Shown here in pieces: positions 23,040-31,954 of a stretch of DNA of 64,000 nucleotides. This DNA comes from Cristatella mucedo. Lineage: Eukaryota; Bryozoa; Phylactolaemata; Cristatellidae. The notes under the pieces are model-generated. The model was not told the DNA's origin and searched no databases. It was given only the letters and a program-made list of their open reading frames with translations. Location: positions 975,001-1,039,000 of the forward strand of contig WPIO01000001.1 of NCBI GenBank assembly GCA_009760855.2. The letters run 5' to 3'. Made by a program: the position numbers and the translations under genes. How positions within the stretch are numbered: position 1 is the stretch's first letter; every line of letters begins with the position of its first letter.

Positions 23040-23740
23040 TCAGCAAAGGGGTGCGAAGGAGCAACGAGAACGCGAGGAACGAGAGGAGCGGGAGTAGCAA
23101 CGGGAGGACGAGAAGCGACGGCAATTAGAGCAGAAGGAGCAGCGACGAGAGGAGCGAGAGCGGAGACGAGAGAAGTGGGAGCAATGTCTTCGGATATACC
23201 TAGAGCTGGCGTTGCCGAGCAAGGCCAAGCTTGAGGAGCAGGAGGTGGCACAGCCTCTCCAGTCAGGAGCCGAGCCCGCCTTAGTGGAAGAGATCTTGAA
23301 CCTCGAGCTGCTATTTTGGGCCCAATTTGAGGAAGACCTCTTTCAGAGCAGGTGCGAACGGAGGAGACTTACCCGCCAGGAGAGACAGAAATGCACGCGG
23401 AACCGCCAGACAGACTTGGAGACCCAACCTGCAGGAAAGGCAGCCAAGCCTATTGTCGGGCTTAGCCAGGAGCAATTATTCAAGCTCCAGGAGTCGGACC
23501 CGACATTGGACCGGGTGCTAAGGCGGGTCAGAAATAGCCAGGAATTGAACGAGCATGGCTGAGCGATTGGTGGGGACCTGATTTATAGGAGATGGACAGC
23601 CCGGGTCATTCCAGAGTCAGCAAACAAGCTGATTCTGCAGAGTGCCTGTCGTAGCAGAGTGATGAGGCTGTCTCACTCTATCCCACAAGGTCAGAGGGTA
23701 ACCGATCAACCTGCTTGGTCATGGGACGCTGCAGTGACGT
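23040..23740 (+). pseudogene. Collapsed gypsy gag-pol: charged helix joined to pre-integrase region
   Basis: One frame begins with a long run of Glu, Arg and Gln (KEQREREEREERE, a TAG, then QREDEKRRQLEQKEQ and RREERERRREKWEQ), a likely charged coiled coil of gag. It continues through 23212-23562 into GLSQEQLFKLQESDPTL and, past a TGA, into LIYRRW and a region ending RLSHSIP. The last part matches the segment just before the integrase HHCC zinc domain, which is recognised by its His in LSHSIP. Most of gag and all of protease, RT, RNase H and the integrase core are missing. The internal region is about 990 bp against the usual 4-5 kb. Confidence 0.7.
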
Positions 23741-23806
23741 AGCAGCTGCTGGTCAATAGAGGCCGGCTCCAACTTGCAGCAACAGACCACAGGTCTGTTG
23801 CCCGAC

Positions 23807-23820
23807 GAGGAGGAGAGGGG
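23807..23820 (+). promoter_or_regulatory. Polypurine tract
   Basis: GAGGAGGAGAGGGG lies directly before the TGTGAA start of the 3' LTR, the position used to prime plus-strand synthesis. Confidence 0.85.
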
Positions 23821-24168
23821 TGTGAAGGAACACGACTCTCGCAGCCGGCGAGCACTTGGCTGAGACCTTTTGAGGGCTCTCTGACTGCCTAAGTAGCCGC
23901 AAGCTCACGACTGGTGGTAGGGCCGTCGATGACTCGGCAGATGACTCGGCAGTCCTGCCCAAATCCATGTATTGGGGGCATCTGTGGGGACATCAATCTA
24001 CCACAAACTGCCTCCAGCTGTCGGCTGGTTCGGTACGAACAATGGCCCGACAGTGCAAAAAACAAGGCATGCATGAAATATAAGGGCTGGCGAGGTGTTG
24101 GAGCCAGCAGACTTGTTGCTTGATCGCACTACCCAGCCTGACAACAGGTCGGGCGGAGGGCTTTCACA
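23821..24168 (+). mobile_element. 3' LTR of the gypsy element
   Basis: The 348-bp LTR has matched ends TGTGAA...TTCACA, is preceded by a polypurine tract and is a direct repeat of 22404-22829. GATGACTCGGCA is locally duplicated near 23929-23952. Confidence 0.85.
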
Positions 24169-24369
24169 ACATAGTATTGCCTCCTTTAACCAAACCAGCC
24201 TCGGTTAAATTAGGATTCCGTGATAGTTCGTGCCGAAATCAGCTGATAGATTCAGCTGAGCCAGGATATGAAATTCTGGAAGCCATCTTGCTGCCTAGGA
24301 TGTCGTTGGTTTAGCAGAGATGAGCAGTTTCAGAATAATAGTGTTGTTTAAATAATGACAAAATCCTAT

Positions 24370-25330
24370 CACATAATTCATTCTTTTAAATTTGATCACC
24401 TAGCACAATGTAGTCTTACACTTCTATGCAGATGAGACTCATTTGTACCTTCGCTTCGATCCCTCTTGTCCTTCCAGCACTTGCAATTTTTGCAACACCC
24501 ATGCTACGCGTGTAAACAACATCAAAAAAGGATGGCAGCAAGCGTTCTTAGAACGATCATCAAAGCAGCTTGCTAGTGATGGGCAAACCAAATATGTTTC
24601 AGAAGATCGAAAGGTTAAGGTTTGCAATTGGCTTTGCAAGCATATTTCCTATTTTTATGTTTACTAGTTGTATTTCCACAAAATCTAATCTTCATATACC
24701 AAACTGAGGTTTCCTAAGACGACCACATCAGCACCACCGTCAAATCAGTCTAATTTCAGTTACACAATATTGCTGAAATTCGGGTCCTTTTCGACAGAGA
24801 TTTACGATCTGAATTGGTCAGCCTATTTGTGACTACGCAACTCGAATTCCATACCTCACTGCTTGCTGGTCTACCGGCCAGTACACTCAGGAACATACAG
24901 CTAGTTCAAAATTCTGCAGAACGGCTTTTCTGTCGTGAGCGTCGCAGTTGCCACATCACGCCACTCCTCACCGACCTGCACTTGCTGTAAGTCAAGCAAC
25001 GCATCGAACTCAAGGTTCTGTTCTTAGTTTTTAAATTTCTTCATTCTCTTTTTTTCAGCTTACTTATTCGATTGAGTCTCCCTCCAGGCTGAGCATTTTA
25101 TCATTTGCTTCTTGGAATCTCATCTTTTACTTGCACCTTATGTAAACCTCAAATCCTTCGCAAACCAATGCTATAGTTAGCATAGTCCCAAAGCCTAGAA
25201 CACATCACACCTGACTTTCGTCGAGAGATTTCCTGATTAGAACACATTTTAAGTGAACCTAAAATGCATCTTTTTATCATATCATTTAGTTGGTCCAAGT
25301 GTTTTTTCCTGACGTGCTAATGCTTAATAA
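24370..25330 (+). mobile_element. LINE family A, RT palm to 3' end, heavily decayed
   Basis: Starts near FYADETHLYLRFDPS, where the catalytic YADD has become YADE (GATGAG at 24430-24435). It continues through fragments of the thumb region (GACGACCACATCAGC at 24719, CTTGCTGGTCTACCGGCC at 24861, ACCGACCTGCACTTGC at 24972) to the 3' UTR start near 25300. Many stops and shifts. Confidence 0.75.
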
Positions 25331-25334
25331 AACA

Positions 25335-26330
25335 GTGCATGTAGCCAATAACCCTACTCTCCAACTGCCGACTATGGCACATCTTTTTCAGCGGTCCTGA
25401 ACTGCCACTTCTGTACCCAGGCTGGGTTCGGTTGGCTGGGACCGGACGGCTTTAGTGAGGGTTAGGGTCACCGGCTAGGCCGGGGTCGGACCTATGGCAT
25501 GGCCGGATGTATGCAGTGACGTGAGGTCAGCGGGGCTCATGGGTACGGGAAGTTGGCCAAGTAAGTCGTGGTGTTGGAAGCTCCCGGTCTCGCCGAGTGA
25601 TGCACCTGGATTCGTGCAGGCGTGCTCCGGCGATGCTGCCACGCACGCAAGGGAACGAGTACCCAAGGCCCGAGCGGAGCTGGATAGCTCGCTCGTTGTT
25701 GACTTGTTTATACCGCGTGCCCCCGTGTAGTTGGCGTCTTTCGGTGGAAGCTTACGACTGTGGCAGTTGTCGACTCGGACTAGCCAGCAGTTACTCAGCT
25801 AGCCGGGTTTTGGACGGCGTACGCTCGTACTGTTGGATTCGGAGTCGGTACAACGACAGGACTGCGGAAGCCGACTGACCCCAACTAACACGTTTGTTCG
25901 CGCTTGCTGCGTCGTCTTTCGCCCCCGTAGTGTACTGTGTATAGGACCCTCCCTGTAGACTTGTTTAGTTTCTCTGTTGTTGTTGGCGCATGCGTTATGT
26001 TTAACCTGACGGCCGCTCGTCTTACCCTAGTTCGGCAGCATGGCGAGCGGCAGCGTGGCCGGAGTATGGTGGGGTTTGGCTGGAAATAGCCTTTGACCCC
26101 TGGAACCCGGTTACACTTCTATGCTACTCACTACCTCAAATGCTCTCCTAAGTCTGCTATGCTTCCCACTTTCTCTTTGTTGCGTGAGACGAAGTCTGTT
26201 GGCTACCGAATGCGTACCGAAAGCCGCTTAGGCTGTGAGTGAGCTATACAAAACTCTCCTGCGTAACACCCACATGGTCTTTATGACTTTGTGGAGTTAC
26301 TGACGGAGATACATTACATTAACAACAGTA
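25335..26330 (+). mobile_element. LINE family B 3' end, split by a solo LTR
   Basis: Pieces at 25353-25411 and 26116-26330 join to give the family B 3' end as seen at 44870-45130: CTACTCTCCAACTGCC, then CTTCTATGCTACTCAC, GAGACGAAGTCTGTTGGC, TGAGCTATACAAAACTCTCC and TTATGACTTTGTGGAGTTAC. The solo LTR at 25412-26115 sits between them. The copia element starts five bases after the end. Confidence 0.8.
25412..26115. mobile_element. Solo LTR, copy 2, inserted in LINE family B
   Basis: 704 bp, beginning TGTACCCAGG and ending GGTTACA. It is flanked by CTTC on both sides (25408-25411 and 26116-26119), a 4-bp target duplication. The uninterrupted LINE at 44900-44930 shows the empty-site arrangement. 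It is homologous along its whole length to 12884-13607. TG...CA ends and a 4-bp duplication suit a gypsy-type solo LTR. Confidence 0.75.
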
Positions 26331-26335
26331 ATACG
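26331..26335. repeat. Target-site duplication of the copia element (left)
   Basis: ATACG here and at 30074-30078, immediately outside the two LTRs. Confidence 0.9.
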
Positions 26336-26668
26336 TGTGAGACGCAGTGCTGCCGTGAAGCCATTCACCAGTCAATGGTCGAGAAAATTATGGTAGTTAA
26401 TTACCGCAGCCAACAAACATAACGTGGACCGTATCCAAATGAGTAAACACGGACAAAGAACAAACAACAACCTGGTCCAATATATACTACTCCTGAAAGA
26501 ATGCTATTGGCTGAGGTGACCTTGGCAGGGGTCTATAGGCCTAGGTACAGCCAATCAGCTGTAGTCTGCAGCTCCAAGAATAGCCGGTCTCCTGACTAAG
26601 TCAGTGATACACTGCAGGTCAAGGTTAAACTGTCCGGCACAATGGCTGTGAAGAGGATTCAGCCAACA
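26336..26668 (-). repeat. Copia 3' LTR
   Basis: In element orientation it begins TGTTGGCTGAATCC and ends CTGCGTCTCACA. It contains CCAAT-type boxes and TATATATT near its middle, a plausible promoter. It is the partner of 29741-30073. Confidence 0.93.
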
Positions 26669-26680
26669 CCTCCCCTCGCT
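26669..26680 (-). promoter_or_regulatory. Copia polypurine tract
   Basis: AGCGAGGGGAGG on the minus strand directly precedes the 3' LTR start TGTTGG. Confidence 0.85.
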
Positions 26681-26696
26681 GAGGAGCCACTGCCAG

Positions 26697-27512
26697 TCAT
26701 GCAGTTGGACGAAGTCCAACAGCAGTCGTACAAATTGCATGTTTGTGTTTCCCGAGAGGTTTTGTCAGGAAATCTGCTATGTTTACCTCAGACCTGCAAA
26801 ATAAAGCTTTGATAATACCATCATTGTACATTTGACGGATAAAATAGTGCTGCACGTCGATGTGCTTGGTTCTTGCACCATGTATCGGGTTTGCAGCAAT
26901 GGCTATGCAGCCCTGATTGTCACTGTATATGGTAGTAGGCTTTGTTTTTTTGAAACCTAACTCCTTAAGGATTTGTCGAAGCCAGAGGGCTTCACGAGCC
27001 GCATGACTCGGTGCCATATATTCAGCCTCTGTTGTTGATAAGGCGACGGTAGATTGTCTCTTAGACGACCAGGTAATACTGCCTCGACCAATGCTGAATA
27101 CACAGCCAGAAACAGAGCATCTCGTGTCCGGATCATTTGCCCAGTCAGCATCACAATTGCCTCTTAACCGTACTTCTGGGTCAGCACTCAGATTGAGGCA
27201 CCAGTTGGCAGTCCCTTGAAGGTAACGAAGGATTCTCTTTACAGCCGTCCAGCGCTCTGAGCACGGCTGGCTGGAGTAACGACTGACAAGTCCTACAGCA
27301 GCTGCAATATCTGGACGCGTAGGAACCACCAGATACATTAAGCTCCCAACTGCGCTTCGGTAGGGGACTCGTCGCCTATAGTCAGCATGCTCTTCGCCAT
27401 CTTGCATCATAGCTTTTGTAAGCTTGATGCCTACATCGGCAGGAGTAGATACCGACTTACATGTGTCCATACCGTAGCGTTGTAGCATATTCATAATGTA
27501 GCGAGTCTGATT
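26697..27512 (-). pseudogene. Copia RT C-terminus and RNase H (frameshifted from RT)
   Basis: A 265-codon open frame from 27494 to 26697. It starts with the connection region (NMLQRYGMDTCKSVSTPADV, then YRSAVGSLMYL and RPDIAAAVGLVSRY). It continues into RNase H with the acidic residues in place: CDADWA, STTEAEYMA and IYSDNQG, then RTKHIDVQHYFIR near the C-terminus. The end carries the usual VNIADFLTKPLG. Its frame differs from the upstream RT frame because of a small indel near 27512, where an ITQSD-type stretch should pass directly into RYIMNM. The RNase H domain itself looks intact. Confidence 0.93.
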
Positions 27513-28188
27513 GAGTTATAATTTTGCAGCCTCTGTCTCTGGTTATCTGGATGCAGAGGATCCAGTGAGCTTCTCCTAGATCCTTCACAGCAAACGCCTC
27601 AGAGAGTCGCTGCTTGACAAAGGACAGACCTATTGCAGTACCACAGAGGACTAGGTCATCAACGTAAACAGCAATACATGCAATGTCACCACATTCATCG
27701 CGCCTGTAGAGACTATTGTCAGCCTCAAGTGAAAGAAAACCCTTAGCAACCAAACGAGCTTTACGCCAGTTTACTGACCCGTCTGCGTTTCGCTTCACTT
27801 TGAAGACAAACTTGCATCCTATGGCTTGCCTGCCCTCAAGTAGTTGGGTGACCTCATAGACATCATTCTCACGTAGGGAAACAAGTTTGTCATCAATAGC
27901 GGCCGTCCACAAATGTGCTTTTGTGCTGCTCAGTGCATCGTGCAGGGTCGTGGGCTCATCGCTGCAAGCGATCAGCACCTCAGCCACTGACCCGTATTCA
28001 TCGTAATACAGTCTGGCAGGCCGTCTAGCACGAGTTGACCATCGAAGAGGTGCATCATCTAACTCGGCGGGAGCGTGTTGCAGGGTAGGTTGAGCCGCAG
28101 ATGCATTGTCAGTCGAAGCTTGGGCTTGTTGCACAGACTCAATCGGAGCTGCTCGTTCGAGGTGCTGCAAAGTATCCTCCCCTGGCAC
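27457..28188 (-). pseudogene. Copia pol: integrase-RT linker and RT with palm core deleted
   Basis: A 243-codon open stretch. The first part is the variable linker ending in RWSTRARRPARLYYDEYG. RT starts at LHDALSSTKAHLWTAAIDDK and runs to RKARLVAKGF. From there it jumps to LSLEADNSLYRR, so about 110 residues of fingers and palm (including the first catalytic Asp region) are missing. It then keeps the catalytic YVDD in AVYVDDLVLCGT. The join is in frame. A frameshift near 27512 separates it from RNase H. Confidence 0.9.
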
Positions 28189-28422
28189 GCCATTGTCCGA
28201 ACGAAGCTTCTTAATAGGTTGACCGCAAAAATTTTCAACTACAGCCCTGTATTACTGTGGGATGGGGTTGGCATGCTGCTTTCCTTCCGCGAAGGCTTGG
28301 CGGAAGTTGAGGTCCGTGTGGTTAGACTCGAAGTCTAGTCCGGAAACCATGCCTTTGGTTTTAAGCATGTCCAGGCTCCCACCTGAGATTTGGCCGTACC
28401 GCTGGTGCCAAAGCTGAAAAGA
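28189..28422 (-). pseudogene. Copia integrase remnant
   Basis: Same frame as gag and protease. After a TAA at the end of protease it reads LWHQRYGQISGGSLDML (the pre-integrase block, second zinc-binding His replaced by Gln) and FAEGKQHANP. In the second part the two expected zinc-binding Cys positions read Arg and Phe. A second TAA follows, then VVENFCGQPIKKLRSDNG, which holds the second Asp of the DDE triad. The segments with the first Asp and the Glu are missing, and the text passes directly into the pol linker. Confidence 0.85.
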
Positions 28423-28824
28423 TTAATCTGATTTGCACGCATGAGCAGTCGATACAGTTTGCTGTCTCATAGAGGTACCTAGCAGGTAGAAAAGTCTCCC
28501 TTGTCTTACGCCTGCAGCAGCCACGTCCTTTGACCCAGGGCTGGTGAAAGACACATGATCACCGTCAAACTCAACCTTATAGCCTCTTAGGACGCAATGG
28601 CTCAAAGAAAAAAGGTTCTTGGCGAGTTTGGGTACGAGCAAAACATCTCGAAGTTTGGCTTCCCGCCATGCAGTACCTACATGCAGCTGAATACGCACCG
28701 TGCCCATGCCGATCGCTTCAAGTACTTCACCGTCACCCAACACGACACTGCGAGCAATTTTCTCGCAGTATGTCAAGAGCTCAGGCTCGTTGCACATATG
28801 CTGCGTTGCTCTAGAGTCTATTAG
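28423..28824 (-). pseudogene. Copia aspartic protease, broken at its start and active site
   Basis: In frame with gag but behind a TGA (28825-28827). The first codons after that stop read LIDSRATQHM, where copia proteases have WLIDSGAT.HM. Thus the Trp codon is TGA and the catalytic Asp-Ser-Gly is Asp-Ser-Arg. The rest reads normally (DVLLVPKLAKNLFSLSH, YKVEFDGDHVSF, RLFYLLGT) and ends at a TAA at 28423-28425. Confidence 0.9.
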
Positions 28825-29736
28825 TCATTCCAGCTGTGATGGAAGCTGGCAGGTAGTCAAGTCGGCAGTGAAAACGAAGGAGTCCGTAGCTGCTGTATTG
28901 GCCTCCACTTTGGCATTTTCGTCTCGTTTCCTCTTGTAGCATTGTGAAGCCTTGTGGCCCACCACTAAGCAATAGTGGCACTTACCAGAAAACTTGAAAC
29001 CTTGCTGCTTGCCGCGAGTGGTAGGCGAAGCTGCTTTACTGGCTTTCCAAGTTTCATTCGAAGCCACAAGAGCCAGCCCTCTCATGCTCTTGTCAAGGGA
29101 AGGCCGATCTTGCTGCCTCAGACGTTCATGCATCAGCCTGCTCTGGAAAAATTCAAGCGTTAAGTCGCGCATGTCCCTTGCTTCAATGGCCATTATCAGC
29201 GGCTGCCAAGACTCCGGTAGCCAATTAAGCATGCATAGGACAATCTGTTCCTCCGGAATAGTGTCTCCTGCGGCTTGAATCAAATTTGCAATCGATTTAA
29301 CCTCGCTTGCATAATTTTGTACATCGTCACCTTCTACCATGCGAATAGATGCCAGCTTCTGATGTAGGAGTAGCCTACCCATCAGCGTTCTAGAAGCGTA
29401 TATGGCATCCATCTTCCGCCACGCCTCCGAAGCCGTTGCCATGGTTCCAATACCGGAGCTCATGAGCGCTGAATCCGAGACCACCATGACGTGCACAGAT
29501 AAAGCCTTCGCCGTGCGCCGGTCGAATTCTCGCTGTGCCTTAACATCATCTTCTTCCTCTTTCTTACAGCTCTTACCAGTAAGAGATGTGACTTCCACGG
29601 GCCGTCTCTCGTCGCCGTATACGACAACCCACAGGTCGTTGGCGATGAAGTAGAATTTCGCCCGAGTACTCCACAGCTGCCGGTTTTCACCCGTAAACTT
29701 CTCCAGACCAACGACGCCAATGAACGCTGGGTCCAT
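28825..29736 (-). CDS. Copia gag (nucleocapsid-capsid polyprotein)
   Basis: An intact open frame of 303 codons if it starts at the ATG at 29736 (MDPAFIGVVGLEKFTGENRQ), the usual start of copia gag. An in-frame ATG at 29769 would add 11 residues encoded by the LTR and is less likely. Features in order: KFTGENRQLW entry motif, ALSVHVMVVSDS helix, WRKMDAIYASRTLMGRLLLH, and the IPEEQIVLCMLNWLPESW block typical of UBN2/Retrotran_gag domains. A CCHC zinc knuckle (CHYCLVVGHKASQC) follows near residue 265. It ends at TGA 28825-28827. It is the only complete gene of the element. Confidence 0.92.
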   Translation of the reverse strand: MDPAFIGVVGLEKFTGENRQLWSTRAKFYFIANDLWVVVYGDERRPVEVTSLTGKSCKKEEEDDVKAQREFDRRTAKALSVHVMVVSDSALMSSGIGTMATASEAWRKMDAIYASRTLMGRLLLHQKLASIRMVEGDDVQNYASEVKSIANLIQAAGDTIPEEQIVLCMLNWLPESWQPLIMAIEARDMRDLTLEFFQSRLMHERLRQQDRPSLDKSMRGLALVASNETWKASKAASPTTRGKQQGFKFSGKCHYCLVVGHKASQCYKRKRDENAKVEANTAATDSFVFTADLTTCQLPSQLE

Positions 29737-29740
29737 AATC
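29725..29740 (-). promoter_or_regulatory. Copia primer-binding site for an initiator tRNA-Met half-molecule
   Basis: GATTATGGACCCAGCG on the minus strand follows the LTR end CTCACA directly. It matches the complement of the initiator tRNA-Met anticodon stem-loop (GGTTATGGGCCCAG) at all but two positions. Drosophila copia is known to prime from an internal fragment of this tRNA. The ATG inside this site is also the likely gag start codon. Confidence 0.85.
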
Positions 29741-30073
29741 TGTGAGACGCAGTGCTGCCGTGAAGCCATTCACCAGTCAACGGTCGAGAAAATTACGGTA
29801 GTTTATTACCGCAGCCAACAAACATAACGTGAACCGTATCCAAATACGGAAACACGGACAAAGAACAAACAACAAGCCGGTCCAATATATACTAGTCCTG
29901 AATGGATGCTATTGGCTGAGGTGGCCTTGGCAGGGGTCTATTGGCCTAAGTACAGCCAATCAGCTGTAGTCTGCAGCTCCAAGAATAGCCGGTCTCCTTA
30001 CTCAGTCAGTGATATACTGCAGGTCAAGGTTAAATCGTCCGGCACAATGGCTGTGAAGAGGATTCAGCCAATA
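29741..30073 (-). repeat. Copia 5' LTR
   Basis: 333 bp, the partner of 26336-26668. It begins TATTGGCTGAATCC in element orientation, so the first TG has become TA, and it ends CTCACA. A TATATATT box (29884-29893) and two CCAAT-type boxes (near 29910 and 29955) are in place for a promoter. Confidence 0.93.
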
Positions 30074-30078
30074 ATACG
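30074..30078. repeat. Target-site duplication of the copia element (right)
   Basis: ATACG, identical to 26331-26335. Confidence 0.9.
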
Positions 30079-30159
30079 GTCGTCTTTGTCTCTGGAGAGA
30101 AGCGCGAGGTCTCTGCAGCCGCAGTGGCGGCGGTTACATTCAATATAGCGCCATCAGAG

Positions 30160-30310
30160 ACATAAACCAATTTATAGGTACTTTAGTTTTTTTTGCAAAG
30201 GAAGCACAATCAAATTGCTGATGGTAGCGTGCTCAATAAACAAAAAGAATGATATGCTAAGGGTTGGCATGAACAGGTTCAAAGTTCAAGTATGGCTAGA
30301 CGACCCAACG
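30160..30310 (-). mobile_element. LINE family A 3' UTR scrap
   Basis: GCAAAGGAAGCACAATCAAA, TAGCGTGCTCAATAAACAAA and GGCATGAACAGGTTC match the 3' UTR of the copy at 50280-50370 in order. The rest of the element is missing. Confidence 0.6.
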
Positions 30311-30829
30311 GTGATAGTTGAAAATCAACTCCAAGGTTTAAGCAATTTGAATGTCTTCAATGGATCAAACTCAGTGGAGAAACATTTATAATAGCCACTT
30401 AAATCGTCAGCTTCAGCCAAGTCTCAGTTGAGTGCAAATGCAAAGCCTCTGTAAGTATCAATAAGAAGGCCAGTACAAGGGAGCCATATTTGCGAGGGAG
30501 AGAGCCTCTCGCACTATCATAAAACAACTATCAACCAATTGGAATGAAGAGAAGCCGCTACTAGTTACTGCCTGAGGATATTTAATTTCAAAGATAAGAC
30601 GCATGCCTTTGTTAAAATCATAATTTAACTCGTAAAGTCATAGCAATATCATCGTAATGTAGGGCTATTCTGTCGGTAACTCCACAAAGCTAAAACGACT
30701 AAGCAAATGTTAAGCTGGAGGGTTTTATGGTTCAGGCTAAATGCATGAGCGACTTCTCATGCTCATACGATAGCAAATAGACGTCATAACATACAGCTAA
30801 AGAACGTGGAAACCCTAATAATTTTAACT
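30311..30829. other. Intergenic stretch, nothing recognised
   Basis: AT-rich sequence with no supportable feature. Confidence 0.5.
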
Positions 30830-30975
30830 GATGCTATTTGCATAACGCCCCAAGAGAACTTAATCTTAACCCAGGCAGGTCATGTATGCTACAAATTCAA
30901 GCCCACGACCGCGATCATAGAACACATTCACAATGACCTTGGTCTGGTCAACCGTTCCAACTATCAAGCTAAACT
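30830..30975 (-). mobile_element. tRNA-derived SINE, second copy (diverged)
   Basis: Read on the minus strand it ends TTAAGATTAAGTTCTCTTGG, then GGCGTTATGCAAAT, the same LINE-type tail as the SINE at 22258-22403. Further 5' are a box B-like GGTCGTGGGCTTGAA and GACCAAGGTCATTG, aligning with GACTAAGGTCTGGC in copy 1. Box A (near GGTTGACCAG) is degraded. Confidence 0.6.
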
Positions 30976-31602
30976 GATGCGGCCTACCCTAGAAAGAAGG
31001 GCAGTCGAATAAGCGACGTTGGTTGTCAGTTGCAACTCGGGGCGACAGGAAAGGGTGCTTCACGGTCACCAGCAGGAGAGTAGATGCGATTGCATTTCCA
31101 AAGTTTCTATGAGGCAAATACAGCTAGGGTTGGCTAGGTACTAGAGTGCTCAGAACCTAGAACCTAGATATTGTCTAATGAAAGGAACTAGTACCGTTGA
31201 AAATTGAGCTCAACCACACACGGAACCTGCAGGCGAATATTTCCTACTAAAGGAAACAGCCAGCAGTTATAGGCTTATAATTTGCTGTTAAGTGGCAATT
31301 TTAATGGCACTAGGACCTTATTGTGTCGCTTATAGCATGAATATCTTTCTTGGCAGTTTAAAAATGCTGCAAGGAAAGCGCGTCGGTATAGTTTGTGATT
31401 TAAAGCACATTGTTAGTATACGTGAGAAAGCAACGAGATTACCATGGCCAACAAATGGTGGAAGTTGTAACTGTGTATGTAACCATATTATAAAATCTCT
31501 TAAAGTCGATGGATACATTCGATGGATCAGTTGTTTACATTCAGTCTTAGGTATTACATGTACTTAGGGAATGATCAGTGACAATATTATTCTTTTTATA
31601 GG
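30976..31602. other. Unassigned stretch
   Basis: The 91-codon frame at 31292-31567 (+) has no recognised domain. Nothing else is supportable. Confidence 0.4.
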
Positions 31603-31817
31603 CACAGACAAACGAATGTATCCGAATGAGTGGTAGGTACAATGAGTGGGCTGATGCAGGGGCGTTGAAGGAATTTGAATGGAACGAACGCTATAAATAG
31701 TTAAAAGAGGAGGAACAAGCAGTGCTCCAAGGGGTCATCCGTACTACAGATGTTTCACGGACGTCTGTGGCTTGATTTGATCAAGCTCTGAAGTGTCCCA
31801 CTAAGCTGGTACCTACA
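31603..31817 (+). pseudogene. Protein-like stretch after a good splice acceptor, with stops
   Basis: A pyrimidine-rich acceptor (ATTATTCTTTTTATAG) ends at 31602. The frame after it reads AQTNECIRMSGRYNEWADAG, then ALKEFEWNERYK, a TAG, LKEEEQAVLQGVIRTTDVSR, a TGA, then FDQALKCPTKLVPTQ. Composition and length between stops look like a decayed coding exon, but I do not recognise the protein. It could equally be a fragment of an unrecognised transposon. Confidence 0.3.
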
Positions 31818-31954
31818 CAATAGGAGCTTAGTTCGATTGATGCCCAATCAAGATGAGACAAACTGAAGAGACATTTCTGGTAGCTAACGTCAAGCAGTGC
31901 CTAATTCTTTCACAAGACAAGCTGAGAGACCAAGTCTAAACTAAATGAGCCAGT

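Larger units (their letters stand above)
26336..30073 (-). mobile_element. Complete but defective Ty1/copia element, 3738 bp
   Basis: Both LTRs (333 bp each), primer site, polypurine tract and a 5-bp target duplication ATACG are present, so it arrived as one insertion. The minus-strand order is gag, protease, integrase, RT, RNase H, the copia order. It is shorter than the usual 4.5-5 kb because the integrase and RT have lost internal blocks. The two LTRs differ at roughly 20-25 of 333 positions by eye, so the insertion is not recent. It cannot move by itself. Confidence 0.95.

Noticed and set aside
12939-25730. Conserved protein shared by the frames at 12939-13190 and 25494-25730
   Set aside because: The two frames lie in homologous solo LTRs. 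Shared peptide sequence follows from the shared DNA and there are no further copies or motifs to support coding.
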